Positions 41,038 through 52,281 of a DNA stretch of 64,000 bases are shown piece by piece; the first letter of the stretch is position 1; the number at the start of each line of letters is the position of its first letter. Source of the DNA: Orychophragmus violaceus (lineage: Eukaryota > Streptophyta > Magnoliopsida > Brassicales > Brassicaceae); NCBI GenBank assembly GCA_030180135.1, contig CM058236.1, positions 46,854,947-46,918,946 on the forward strand, read 5' to 3'. Both the position numbers and the translations under genes were made by a program. The notes below the pieces were generated by a model that saw only the letters and a program-made list of their open reading frames with translations, had not been told where the DNA came from and did not search any database.

Positions 41038-42229
41038 AGCTGTAATTAAAAGAGGTAGAGGTTTTAGTTACGATGTTCAAGGAAATGAGAATTCTTATCT
41101 AATAAGAAAACTCGCATTGTATTCAAAACTATGTTTCCTCAGATGAATACAATGAACCAAGATCCTCAGATTACCAAACTTTGAGTGGGCGACTCGCCAT
41201 CACCCAAAACTTAGTTATCTAGGTAAGCAAAGCATTGCTAATTGTACCCAGTACAACTCTTGGTCGCAGATAAGACAATCCATGTCTTATCCACTCTGAT
41301 GTCTCTGGGCCCAGAACTTCTGATAGCCCAGTCAAGTAAACCAATCTCTTCAGTCTTGTGATCATTGACAGTCGCACTGCAAGTCTATCAATGATCACCT
41401 GCCTTACTCATGTAGTTGTGGATACCAAGGACTCCAAGACTATCCAACAACCAAACGAGTCTTGACAGTAGACAAGATGGGGAAAGACATCAAGATCACT
41501 TGATATTTAGTTGAGGAAAAGAACTATTTAATCTTGATGCATATCCAATATGCATCCAAAAAGTTTTTAAGTTGTTTAAAACATCTAGATTTATTAAGTT
41601 TAAGTTAATCTCGGAACAGGGAATTAGATTTGATTTGGTATTCGCAATTTGAGGTCCAACCACCAAGTCTGCGAGTGGTGTGTCGATCGACACATCCTTG
41701 TATCGGTCGACACAACCTAACCAAAACCAAATTGGTTTTTTTTTTTCCGGTTCAATCCAATTGAACCGGGTTGATAACCGGTAAATCTAATTTAACCGAA
41801 ATCAACCAATTAAATCGGTTCTTAACTAATTGAGATAACCAGTCCAATCTAATTGAACCAGTTCATCCAATTGAACCGATTTAACCGACATAACCATGCG
41901 AGATAACCGGTTCAATCCAATTGAACCGATCTATCCTTTCGCATAGCCTGTGTCGACCGACACAACCCAGTGTATCGATCGACACAGTAGGGTAACTGAA
42001 ATCCGACCGCCGATCGAAACCCTAAAATTTTATAAGCGTTTTCGCGGTGTGTCGACCGACACAAGATTAGTGTCGATCGACACTGTGCGAAAACACAGGT
42101 TCATCGTTTTTGATACGAAACAAAATCCGAGATAATATTCAACAAAACGAAAACTGGCAAGCATTAATCTCTTCAAATATATCATTATTCGAATTACATG
42201 CTTCAGATTCAATGATTAAAACCCTAATA
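41038..42229 (-). other. Copia-3 untranslated leader with palindrome array
   Basis: Three dimers have centres near 41686/41706, 41956/41978 and 42055/42076. Between them, 41745-41935 is packed with GGTTCAATCCAATTGAACC-type inverted repeats. Confidence 0.72.
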
Positions 42230-42241
42230 GCTCTGATACCA
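42230..42241 (-). other. Primer binding site, initiator-Met tRNA type (Copia-3)
   Basis: TGGTATCAGAGC on the minus strand, one base from the 5' LTR at 42243. Confidence 0.92.
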
Positions 42242-42242
42242 C

Positions 42243-42901
42243 TTTTGGAAAGCCTAGGATCTATGGGTTATGGTATTGAATCAGAGATCTCGCGTTTACC
42301 TCAGAGATGGCAGCAGAATGAATGGTAATCGAGATCAGCAGCAACTCAGATGCTTCGCCTCTACCAGATACACACGCACACAAAGCTGGAAAGCCGGGAT
42401 GCTAGTGCCGGATCTTGGGAACACTGAGTCTAGGTGGCTCGGCTTTCTCTGCAATAGAAAACTGAACGACTTTTTTTGGGATCCAAGTCGACCATATAAG
42501 CCCTTATATAGACCTGGAATGACTAAACCGAAAATTGGATTAATCCTAATTCGTTTAAGTCATGAAATCGAAACGTCAGTTTCGAAACCCGATCTGTGTC
42601 GATCGACACACTCATTGTGTTGATCGATACACCACTATAAAACTCAATATCAATGTGTATCCAATACACATCAACAAAGATCATAACCATAATGATCTTT
42701 CCCATATTTGTGCTTCCAGTTTGCTTAGGTGTGTGACCCTATAGGATCATATAATACTGGCAGTAAATCTACAACTTACAGACCGCAAGAGGCTTCTAGC
42801 AAAGCATTGCAACCACCCAGTATTATACAAATTGTCTGATCTCGACACACAACTATCATCAGGAGTGAGTACAAGTGTGATTTCAGGATACAATCCCAAC
42901 A
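42243..42901 (-). repeat. Copia-3 5' LTR
   Basis: 659 bp. The likely promoter CTATATAAGG (minus strand) is at 42502-42511 and the palindrome dimer at 42595-42631 lies about 90 bp upstream of it in the direction of transcription. Confidence 0.95.
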
Positions 42902-44869
42902 CTTCATTCTAGCAGCACTTCGTGCAATTGGCATCTCGGACCAGTACATCAGCTGGATATCAGAATATATCACGGAGCCCTCTTTCACGGTCACGGTTAA
43001 TGGACAGACTAAGGGGTACTTTGTAAGCTCAACAGGGTTAAGGCAGGGCGATCCACTTTCGCCTTACCTGTTTGTCCTAGCCATGGAAGTGTTTTCGTCA
43101 CTGCTGAAGCACCGGTTTAATGTTGGCTATATCTTCTACCACCCAAAAACTGAAGATCTTAGCATCACCCACTTAATGTTTGCATATGATGTGATGATTT
43201 TCTTCGATGGAGGTTCATCTTCACTTCATAGCATAACGGAAGCTCTCGACGACTTCGCAAGCTGGTCTGGTTTGCACATGAAAAAGCAGAAGACTCAGCT
43301 TTTTGTTGCGGGCTTGAGCAACCAGGAATCTCAATCTGTCAGTCGATTTGGTTTCCAGGTGGGCTCACTCCCTATTAGATACTTGGGGCTCCCATTGATG
43401 TCTAGAAAGCTCAAGGTCTCTGAATATGAACCACTCCTCCATAAGATAACTGGACGGTTTAGAGGATGGTCTGTCAAATCCCTCTCTTTTGCGGGCCGCT
43501 TGCAGTTAATAAAGTCTGTTATCTCAGGAAATGTTATCTTCTGGTCAACCACATTTATTCTCCCAAAAGGATGTGTGAGGAAAATCGAGTCTCTTTGCAA
43601 CAGCTTCTTGCAGTCCGGTAATATTGAGTCTTCAAAGGGTACGAAGGTCGCTTGGGCATCTGTCTGCCTCCCTAAGCGTGAGGGTGGGCTCGGACTGCGT
43701 CGCTTTAGCGAGTGGAATATTGCACTGTGCTTGAAACAAATCTGGTGGCTCTTCTCAAACAATGATTCCCTATGGGTGAGATGGCAGAAACAGCACACTT
43801 TGCGTGATGAAAGCTTCTGGTCAGTCACTTTAAAAGCTACTGATAGTTGGATGTGGAAAGCTTTGCTGAAATTGCGTCCATTGGCAGAAAATTTAATCAA
43901 AGGTGTGTTAGGGAATGGCAGAACTCTCAGCTTCTGGTTCGATAATTGGGCTATGCATGGTCCTTTGATCAAATCTCTGGGTCATAATGGCCTGAGAGAC
44001 CTCAGACTCCCTCTGCATTCTACTGTGTTGGATGCTTGTAATGACCAGGGTTGGACGCTGCCTTCTCCTCGCTCGGACCTCACTCTCTCGCTCCATGCCT
44101 ACCTCACCACGGTAACCCCTCCTACCCTCTCCTCTACCCCGGACTCTTATGAACTTGTGGTAGATAGCTGGAGTGGCTCTGTCTTCTCCTCGTCAAGGGT
44201 TTGGAATCATATCTGAAGTAGGAAGCCTGTCATTGATTGGTACGCTGATATCTGGTTTAGTGGTGCTGTTCCGCGTCATGCTTTTAATATGTGGACTGCA
44301 CAGCTTAATAGACTGCCTACAAAAGCCAGAATAGCGCGGTGGGACAGCTCGGTCTCGCCTAGTTGCAGCCTCTGCTCTGTTGCGGATGAGACCCGAGATC
44401 ATCTGCTATTATCGTGTGAGTATAGTAGGGTGGTCTGGACGTTGATTTTCAACAGGTTGGAGCCTCGGAGGCCTCACTTCTCTTGCTGGGCAGAACTGCT
44501 ATCTTGGATACGACAATCATCACAAAGAGCGCCTACAATCCTTAGGAAACTGGTGACCCATACAGCTGTTTATCATCTGTGGATTCAGAGAAATAACGTC
44601 GTCCATAATCAAACCTCAATTCCAAGTGAAATCATCTTTAGGGCGATTGATAAGGATGTAAAGATCGCAATCATTGCACGGCAGAAGCGTACAAGGTTTC
44701 GAAGCCTACTACTTTGCTGGCTAAGGGATTAGAGAAGCTATAACCTTCTTTCAAATTTTGCTACCTTATTTTTAATGCTTTTTTGCCAAGGTACCAAACC
44801 AAAGGGTTCTAGGATTGTAAATAAACTTATTTTCCTTGAATATTAACATATTTAGCACAAAAAAAAAAA
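42902..44869 (+). pseudogene. LINE-2, RT 3' half and zinc-binding domain
   Basis: After the second CTTCA the LINE frame resumes: STGLRQGDPLSPYLFVLAME, then the RT active site, which reads FAYDVM (codon 43185-43187 is TAT) where LINEs have FADD, so the enzyme should be dead. The thumb region follows (IRYLGLPLMSRKL, LSFAGRLQLIKSV) and KREGGLGLRRFSEWNIAL. A stop at 44214 interrupts the zf-RVT domain, which continues at 44250-44732 (RHAFNMWTAQLNRLPTKARI, CSLCSVADETRDHLLLSCEYS). No RNase H domain follows, unlike LINE-1. The poly(A) tail is at 44859-44869. Confidence 0.9.
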
Positions 44870-44876
44870 TTGTTCG

Positions 44877-46829
44877 TATTTGGTTTGCAACGAATTTTTT
44901 TTTCATTTTTTTTGTCTGCTGTTATTATTTAAAGTCTATATGAATTTATAAAAATTGGTCTAAATTAAACTTAACAACAAAAAATGTAGTTTGCTTATTC
45001 TATTGGTTCTTTATTTCCTACTTTCTTTGTGGTGTAGTTTGTGTCGCTAGCTGCATGTGTAACTCTATTAAAACCAATACAGAATTATGTTTATTTTTGA
45101 CATAAAAAGAAAAACATCTATATTATTAAACAGGTGGTTTTTAAAAAAAATAATTTTTAGTCATGTGTTATATTACGGTTTGTACCACTGTATGTAATAA
45201 ATATTTTTAAGTTTCATTAAGAGTATTTTATAATTATTAGATTTTAGATTATATATGGGTCACACTAAATATTCTCTAATTAATGATTTTGTTCAAAAAT
45301 ATATTCATAATATTTTTTAATATCCTTTTATTTTAAATATAAATTCAAAAACTAAAAATATTTCGAAATTATATTATATTTATGGTAAAAAATATTTATA
45401 TTTTGAGAGTAGAAAATATATTTAAATTTCGAAATTTGAGAATATTATATTTATAACAAATGACTCTTTTATTTATAAATTTACTAAAAAATAAATATTA
45501 ATTTCGAATTTAATATTAAAATTATTACAAAATAATTTTAATTATATTTTAATATAAATATTCTGTATTTATAATTGTATTCAAAATATATTTTCACAAT
45601 TTGCACAATATCTTTTAGTATCTTATTTTTAATTAATATATACATCTAGCAAAAGTTTGTAAAAATATTTTTAACTTCTTAATTTAAGAAAAATAATTAC
45701 TGAATTCATACTTATTATTAAAATTTATTAAAAATAATTTTAGTTACATTTTTATCTATTAAATTAACATAAAGTCTTTATATTTAGACCATTACAAAAC
45801 ATAAAATAAATTAAAAATAGATTAAACGATTTCAGTTATCAATACTATTAAAAACATTTTGACTACTAGAAGACGGGTTTAAAAATATATTAAATAATTC
45901 ATATTAGTAATGACATAACGGGTTGAACTAAGTTAAAATTAATTTAACTAAAAATAACCGATTTCAATTATCCATACTATTAAAAACAATTTTTGACTAA
46001 TAGAAGACGGGTTAAAAATAAATTCATATTCACGTGTTAAAACTATACTATTTGAAACAAGCAGTTACATATATCTAATTAGATCGAAAACCTAGCAGAT
46101 CAAATATAACATCTTATATTACTAAAATTATATTCTATACAAAGATTATTGATTTTAGCAAAATTTTAGCAATGAAATAATGGGTTAAAATAAGTTAAAA
46201 CTAACTTAAATAAAAAATTATCAAATAAGATATAACTTAAGACGGGTTAAAAATATATCTTAAGACGGATTAAAAAGTTAACCGATTTCAATTATCCATA
46301 CTATTAAAAATAAATTTTCACTATTAGAAGACATGTTAAAAATATATATTAACTAATTTCAATTGATTTTAGCAATTTTAAGGCTTTTAACAATGAAATA
46401 ATGGGTTGAACTCAATTAAAATTAATTTAAATTAAAAATAATTAAATAAAATATACAAACGTTTTTACAGCAATAAGATTAGCTAATCATCTACTAGAAA
46501 TAACAATTAGTCACGAATACTAAAATATAATAAAACAATATCAAACAAAAAATCTCACATTTAACACTATATCTTCATATTTTTACTTAATATATATTAA
46601 ATTAAACAGTTATTAAATTTATTTTATAAAAATATGAATTTACAATAAAAATATTTTAAAAAACATAATCCGTGCTTCTTTAGCAAGGATCAAAATTTAG
46701 TAACACCTTATTTTATGGGCGGCACCATTTAGTAACTTCCTTATTTATTACAGAAACATCACTGATCCATCTTTTAAAATCACGTTTCTGCATGTTTACC
46801 CTTACCTGACTTTTTAGAGTTAAAAATAA
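44877..46829. other. Very AT-rich DNA with a degenerate repeated unit
   Basis: No ORF. A block around AACCGATTTCAATTATCCAT followed by ACTATTAAAAA and AGACGGGTTAAAAAT recurs in variants at about 45826, 45957 and 46277, with partial copies near 46230. It may be the body of an old Helitron or a local tandem expansion. Confidence 0.4.
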
Positions 46830-46837
46830 ACATATAT

Positions 46838-47505
46838 CAATGTTTTTAAAACCGGACCGACGACTGAACCGGTAAAGCTTTTGGGTCATGGGTTAATATG
46901 GTCCGACCGGGTTTGATCGGGTTCGACCAAATTTGTTGATAATTAAAATATATATATATATATAAATATATATATATATAATATGTTGACACTTTAATAA
47001 TCATAATTTTTGAAAACCTTCAAAATTTTAAATGTTAAATAATAACGTTTCGACATATTTTTAAAATGTTGAAACCTAAACCAAAAGACGTTATGAAACA
47101 CTTTAAATGGATAATTTATGTAAAGACATATTGTTTACCAACATATACATTATGTTTCTTAGATGCATAGTTTTTACTTTCTATGTTATTCGTCTATTAA
47201 GAGAAGAGATCAGATATAATAACACATTTAATATTTAAAAAAAAAAATATTTAAAATTAATATAGTTCTATTTGATTGTTTAGGAAAGAAAAGTTAGTTA
47301 ACATAATATAAAACAATAATTTTTTATAAAACCCGGTTTGATACGGTTCAATGGGTCACCGGTTTCCGGTTTTTTAACGGTTTAATCCGGTTTTTTAACC
47401 GGTTCAACTACCATTGGGTTTTATAATCGACCCAACCCGGGTATGCTTCCGGTTCGCGGTTCAACCCGGTCCGACCGCCGGGTCGGTCCGGTTTTAAAAA
47501 CACTG
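46838..47505. mobile_element. Non-autonomous hAT element
   Basis: The ends CAATGTTTTTAAAACCGGAC and the inverted CAGTGTTTTTAAAACCGGAC are terminal repeats. ACATATAT on both sides (46830-46837, 47506-47513) is an 8-bp duplication, right for hAT. The subterminal parts are rich in CCGG and GGTTCAACC motifs; the core has an (AT)n run. No ORF. Confidence 0.8.
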
Positions 47506-47634
47506 ACATATATCCACTGACCGATTGTAATAAAGACGAAACGTTATGTTTATATTTTAGATTTTTAAGTATTATTTTAAAGAAAAGAGTAGAGGGAAAA
47601 TATTTTCAGCATGTTGTCTACAAAAACATGAGAT

Positions 47635-48250
47635 TAAGTCTGGACATTCGGGTATTTGGTTCGGTTCCGGTTCTTTCGGCTCTTAAGTTTAAGATCTAAT
47701 GGTTACATTTTTTTGGTTCGGATCCGGTTCGGTTCCCGTCGGTTCCGGTTCGGTTTCAAAATTGAAGAACCGTAAAATACCCAACTTTTTGGGTATTAAA
47801 CGGTTCCGGATATTTTTAACCCGAAATCGACAAAGATACCCGAAATTTTCGGGTATTAAACGGTTCCGGATACTTTTTACCCAAAATCAACAAAAATACC
47901 TGAAATAACAGTTAAAATATCCGAAATCAACAAAAAAATCTGGATATTTGGTATCTGAAATCGCAATTTTATATCCAAAATGTGAAATAATATCCGAAAT
48001 GACAAAAATACCTGGAACCAATAACCAAAATGTCAATAAAATATCCAAAATCCTATAAACTACCCGAAATATCATCATATCCTAATACTATATATGTAAG
48101 TGTAAATATATGTTCGGGTATTCGGTTTCTCAATTCGGTTCCGGGTATAGAATCCAATAAGTACTTTTGCCGGAACCGGAACCAAAACAGAACCAAAATT
48201 TTGGCCGGTTCCGGTTCGGTTCTTCGGTTCCGGTTATTTTGTCCAAGCCT
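47635..48250. mobile_element. Non-autonomous element rich in CCGGTTCGGTT motifs (MULE-like)
   Basis: ACATGAGAT flanks both sides (47626-47634, 48251-48259), a 9-bp duplication. The ends are weak inverted repeats (TCTGGACA against CTTGGACA), followed by many copies of GGTTCCGGTTCGG and GGTATCCGAAA-like units. No coding region. Confidence 0.55.
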
Positions 48251-48259
48251 ACATGAGAT

Positions 48260-49536
48260 GAAAGATATTTTGGTTGTTGACCAAAAAAAAAGATATTTTG
48301 ATAAATCAGGTTTAATCTCTATTTATAGTGTCTATATCAGCAAAAAAAAGCATTTAAAATTAATAATAATGACTCAACTAATTTACACAATTTATTATAT
48401 AACTATTTTCATTAAAAATTAATACATCATTTTGTTTAAAATACCTATGAAATTAACAATTCACAAAAATATTAAATGGTATGTATCAAAACTTAAAAAC
48501 GAATCGCACCAAAATATATAAAAATACAAGTTTGATAATTATAAAATTAAATAATTCTAATTTTACATAAGCTAATAAAACAATAAATAATTTTTTTAGG
48601 AAACAGTGTATCTAAGATAACATAAAATATATTGGATATAAGAAGAAAATTAATAACTTGGCCAACAAATTGTAAATAGCACTTTGATTGGATGGTAGAT
48701 TCGTATTTATCAAATCTGTTATAACAACACAATTTCATATATTCTGCAGTAGAATAATATTTCAAAAAAAAAAATCATATAAATACATGGACCCTATATA
48801 CATCAATTTCAAATAATTTCGTTAATATATTATGAAAATTTACAACATTAAATACAATTTATACCACTATTCACGATAAAAAGATGATAGATACATTCAC
48901 AGTAGAACACAATAATGAAGAGTAACAAAAATATATTAAGGAAATTTTAAATAAAAATGTTATTTTGCATCTTAATCCAAAAAATATTATCGAAATATAA
49001 TTATCCATTTAAATCAAGTGATGTAAGCAAAAAAGAATAGTATTTAATCTACAGATAGATTCTAAGATAATAAATAATATGGTATATAATAACATTTTGG
49101 CCTAACAAATCAAAGTGTTGATGAGGACACATAACTAAAAGATTCAATGTCAATTATAAGGAAGGGTCTATTGACAAAATCAACTACAAAGGTTTTAAGA
49201 GAGCAAGTCAACAAAACTGTGCAATGCATGGTGAACGAGTCTCTAAACAAGAGCAAGAACAAGCTTATGATATGTATGATGGTCCAACATTATTTAACTC
49301 AGCTCAGAAGGAATTTACTTTATTCATCAACACGCCAAAGAAAGAAGAGTTGGAGTAAAACACATCTCTTCATTTAATAGAAGACCAGTAAACTCCAACG
49401 GTCATTTTTCTCATGCAAACACAAAGCAACTCGTCCAAAACCTAATCTTACTTTCAAGTTTATAGTGTTTTTCCTTCCAATAAAAACTAGCCGTTGTAGT
49501 TTGTTCTAATCAAGTCTGTGTTTCTTTTTATGTTTA
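48260..49536. other. AT-rich stretch with no recognised gene
   Basis: An ORF at 49147-49377 (76 codons) shows only a weak resemblance to the Ser/Arg-rich end of a retrotransposon polyprotein, not enough to name it. Nothing else was seen. Confidence 0.35.
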
Positions 49537-49696
49537 CTAGTGGTCTTCAACCCACCCCGCGGGGGTTGTACGTGTTGCTTTCGGCTTTCTTCCCCTTTGC
49601 AAATTTTGAAGAGTCACTTGATCATCTTTTTAGTGTTGTGGCATAAATGTGTGTCGTCAAAATAGAGGATATTATTAGTCCTTTTACACCAAAATC

Positions 49697-50284
49697 AGTC
49701 AACAATAAGCTGAAGACCAATGTAACATCCACGAACAACTACAGCTTTTCCACCTTTCTTTGCTGTAATTGCTTGAACCAATTTGTGGGCATCATCACTC
49801 TCTCTAAGATAGATGATAGCACCTTTTATACCAAAAGCAGATAACCTGAGAACCTGCAAGGAAATGGAGGAGTTACGTAAGAAGCTTGCTGATGGAAGAA
49901 ATGTAAGGATGTTGGTCTTTACAGTAGAACCAGTTGCAATTATCAAAGTCTCATATCTCAAGACATCCCCAGCTGCACTGAGAAGACTCTTGGCTGCGAG
50001 ATCTGCTTTCACTATTTCTGTGCTTAGTATCAACTCAATCCCTGCAAACACAAAGACAAACGATTTAGTTCCATTATCATAATCACTTAAGCTTGCAGAG
50101 AAGCGTAACGTCGATAAATTAAGTGGGATCATAGATTTATCCTCAACCTGTGGGACTACGTGGATGAGCAGGCATTGATACTGGTGATGTGCAGAGAGTT
50201 CATTTCCTTTGTTGTATGATTCAGGAAGCAGTTTTTCTCCACCACTACCAACATAGTAATAGAAGCCTGGAAGTTGAGCAGCCC
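49697..50284 (-). pseudogene. MDAR1-like monodehydroascorbate reductase fragment (3 exons)
   Basis: Three exon-like pieces have splice sites mostly kept. 50205-50284 reads AAQLPGFYYYVGSGGEKLLP; 49923-50041 reads GIELILSTEIVKADLAAKSL and ends LIIATGST; 49697-49853 reads LRLSAFGIKGA, then YLRESDDAHKLVQAI and KAVVVRGCYIGLQL. These are consecutive parts of plant monodehydroascorbate reductase, nearest in memory to peroxisomal/cytosolic MDAR1, which recycles ascorbate using NAD(P)H. The nucleotide-binding loop is damaged (VVVRGCYIG, where a GGGYIG motif is usual), the donor after KGN is lost, and both ends are missing. It is a captured, non-functional fragment. Confidence 0.82.
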
Positions 50285-50423
50285 CTGCAAACAGAAAGAA
50301 GATTGTAATGCTTTCTTGACACAAAGCACAATAGTAATGTGCAAAGTCAATCAGAATATTGCTTTACCTTCAGGAAATAAACATCCCTTGCTAGCAACAA
50401 ACTTTAAGCTCTCACAGAATCAA

Positions 50424-51345
50424 GAAAACGACAACCGGCTTCATGCCATCGTTGTTGCTTGGTAAGTACAGATCCAGCCTACGGAATCGCCGTTCATACA
50501 TGCAATACATCAACAGCCAGACATAGGTGATATGATAATAGCATGTATTCAACAAAACGCCTAAGGCCAAGGTGAATGGATAAAGTAAGAATATGATCAA
50601 TTCACACACAAACCTATTCCTTGGTTGATCTCCATACAGTATACTCCTCCGGATTTGTGGTGAGAAAATATAAATGTATGCAACTGCAGAAGACCAAAAA
50701 GCTTGAGATGAGAAATCTGAAGACAGAATCTTAATTTTAAAAGATAAAAAAGAAAAAAAAACGTCAAAAAAAGCCAGGCATAAGCAGCATAGGATAAAAT
50801 GTAAGGGCAAGTAACTTGGTGATCCATCGATAGCCTACCCTGAACTTGGCTTAACAATTAAATAAATCCTTGCTGAACCGAAAAAAAACAACAAAACAAA
50901 AGTTGAAATCATATTTTCAAGATACAGAGGAACTAAATGCGAGTAAGCTATAACATGCTCAATAGATCAAGAGTGGATCCAACACATGGAGGAGCTTTCG
51001 TAATAAGAGCTAAATTCCTAAATCTCACGCAACTTGCAGAATAATACAGATTAGTTTCATGGATTTGTTGCAGAACTCCGAGATATATATTATCTGTACC
51101 GAGCACACAATGCGCAAAGCCAGCTAATATCTTTGACACCTATGCGTAATCATCAATATACACCTATGCTAAAACAGGGAAAGTCGAGATCAGTATCCGA
51201 GGTATCGAAGAAGCCTGAAGCTAAGACCAGTCATTAGGTACGTCTCAGCAGCCGCGTGGCCGATCTCGCGACCGAACGACTGCTACCAGCAAATCCGAGA
51301 AGATCTTCCGTCCACGGGCAACTTCCCGGATACTCGTAGTCGTCG
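50424..51345 (-). pseudogene. ICME-like prenylcysteine methylesterase fragment (4 exons)
   Basis: Exon-like pieces in order on the minus strand: about 51199-51345 (REIGHAAAETYLMTGLSFRL), 50768-50839 (GYRWITKLLAL and MLLMPGF), 50614-50683 (FSPQIRRSILYGDQPRNR) and 50424-50478 (LDLYLPSNNDGMKPVVVF). AG/GT borders are kept at the internal junctions. These correspond to the N-terminal, membrane-spanning part of isoprenylcysteine methylesterase (ICME), before its catalytic hydrolase core, which is absent. It lies between two parts of the MDAR fragment, so the locus is a chimera. No product is expected to work. Confidence 0.82.
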
Positions 51346-51465
51346 GCGCATCGGTTCGGTTGAAGATAAACAAAGCCACCTAAGGAAAATATTGAGTAAG
51401 GATCATGGTGTTAGAAGACAAATTGCAGAAGAGACAATAGCTTTTAAAATTGAGTGAAAGCTTAC

Positions 51466-51537
51466 CGGCTCCTTGGAGATAACTGCCAATTCTCCTGGTT
51501 TAACCCCTTGACTGGCAAACTCCTTAGCTGCGTATCC
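51466..51537 (-). pseudogene. MDAR1-like exon (FAD-domain part)
   Basis: A 72-bp exon with AG before and GT after, reading GYAAKEFASQGVKPGELAVI and ending SKEP. This is the second part of the MDAR FAD-binding region. It is separated from the other MDAR exons by the ICME insert. The next acceptor (near 51383) opens with codons VA, still MDAR-like, then turns into ICME sequence, which marks the fusion point. Confidence 0.8.
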
Positions 51538-52281
51538 CTACAAAAAAAAAAAGAAACAAAATCAAGGTCAGAGTTGAAATTGCTTTTGTAAATGCAATTG
51601 GAACTATCTTAATTTACGATTAATCTGAGCTCGACCAAGTAACAGGTTTAGAAACTAAAGAGAGGTATGACGATAGTACGCAAATTTTTCAATCATTTGT
51701 ATGCACATACAAACTTATCTCATAAGTGAAAAACAAAAAGTTGTTGTACTTGGTTTGACGTCGATCTGTGACATTTGAGAGAGATGACAATAAAAACACT
51801 GAGTATTCTGATGGCAAACGAAGCTGAAGAGAATACCTGTTGGTGCTTGCTCATATTTAAAGATGTGGTGTCGACGGTTGACTTGAGGAATCAATGGGGG
51901 TGAAGACGTTTCGGAATTGAAGGCTGATTAGCAGAAGAATTAAATTTTGGGGCTGTTTAACGTGTAGGGAAAGATTTATAGTAATGAATAAGGCTGCTCT
52001 TTCGACTCCCAATCACATGAATATGAGATTAAGGTTTGTAACAGATGAAGATAGAAAGAGAGGGTGACGGTGTTCAATCAAGTGGGGAAGGGATGTTATT
52101 GAGTGGGCTGGTTCATGGGCTGGGAAAAGTTTATTGTTTTCTTTTAGTAAGAGGCTATTTAAGGATTAAACTAAAATAACTTTTGGGTTTTATTTGGTGA
52201 TACTAATTGGGCGTTTTGGTTATGTTTATGGACTGAAAACTTATGTTAGAAAGGCCCAAATCGTTTTTAAAAAATGATGGG
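51538..52281 (-). other. Upstream part of the chimera inside the Helitron
   Basis: A short open piece MSKHQQ followed by GT (about 51839-51862, minus strand) could be a first exon. The rest looks like untranslated or promoter DNA with no domain. The nested LTR element begins at 52282. Confidence 0.35.

Larger units (their letters stand above)
35592..42901 (-). mobile_element. Copia-3, Copia element nested in LINE-2
   Basis: A complete 7310-bp element of the Copia-1 family with gap-free 659-bp LTRs (35592-36250 and 42243-42901) and the target duplication CTTCA (35587-35591, 42902-42906). I count about 15 LTR differences (2.3 percent), nearly all transitions, so it is older than Copia-1. Both LTRs end in an unusual TT on the plus strand where the other copies have TG. 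The coding region has a stop near 38488 and frameshifts near 38140, 39090 and 40755. Confidence 0.95.

Noticed and set aside
49147..49377. Plus ORF of 76 codons as a polyprotein remnant
   Set aside because: Only a vague resemblance to the end of a Gypsy-type polyprotein; not callable by eye.
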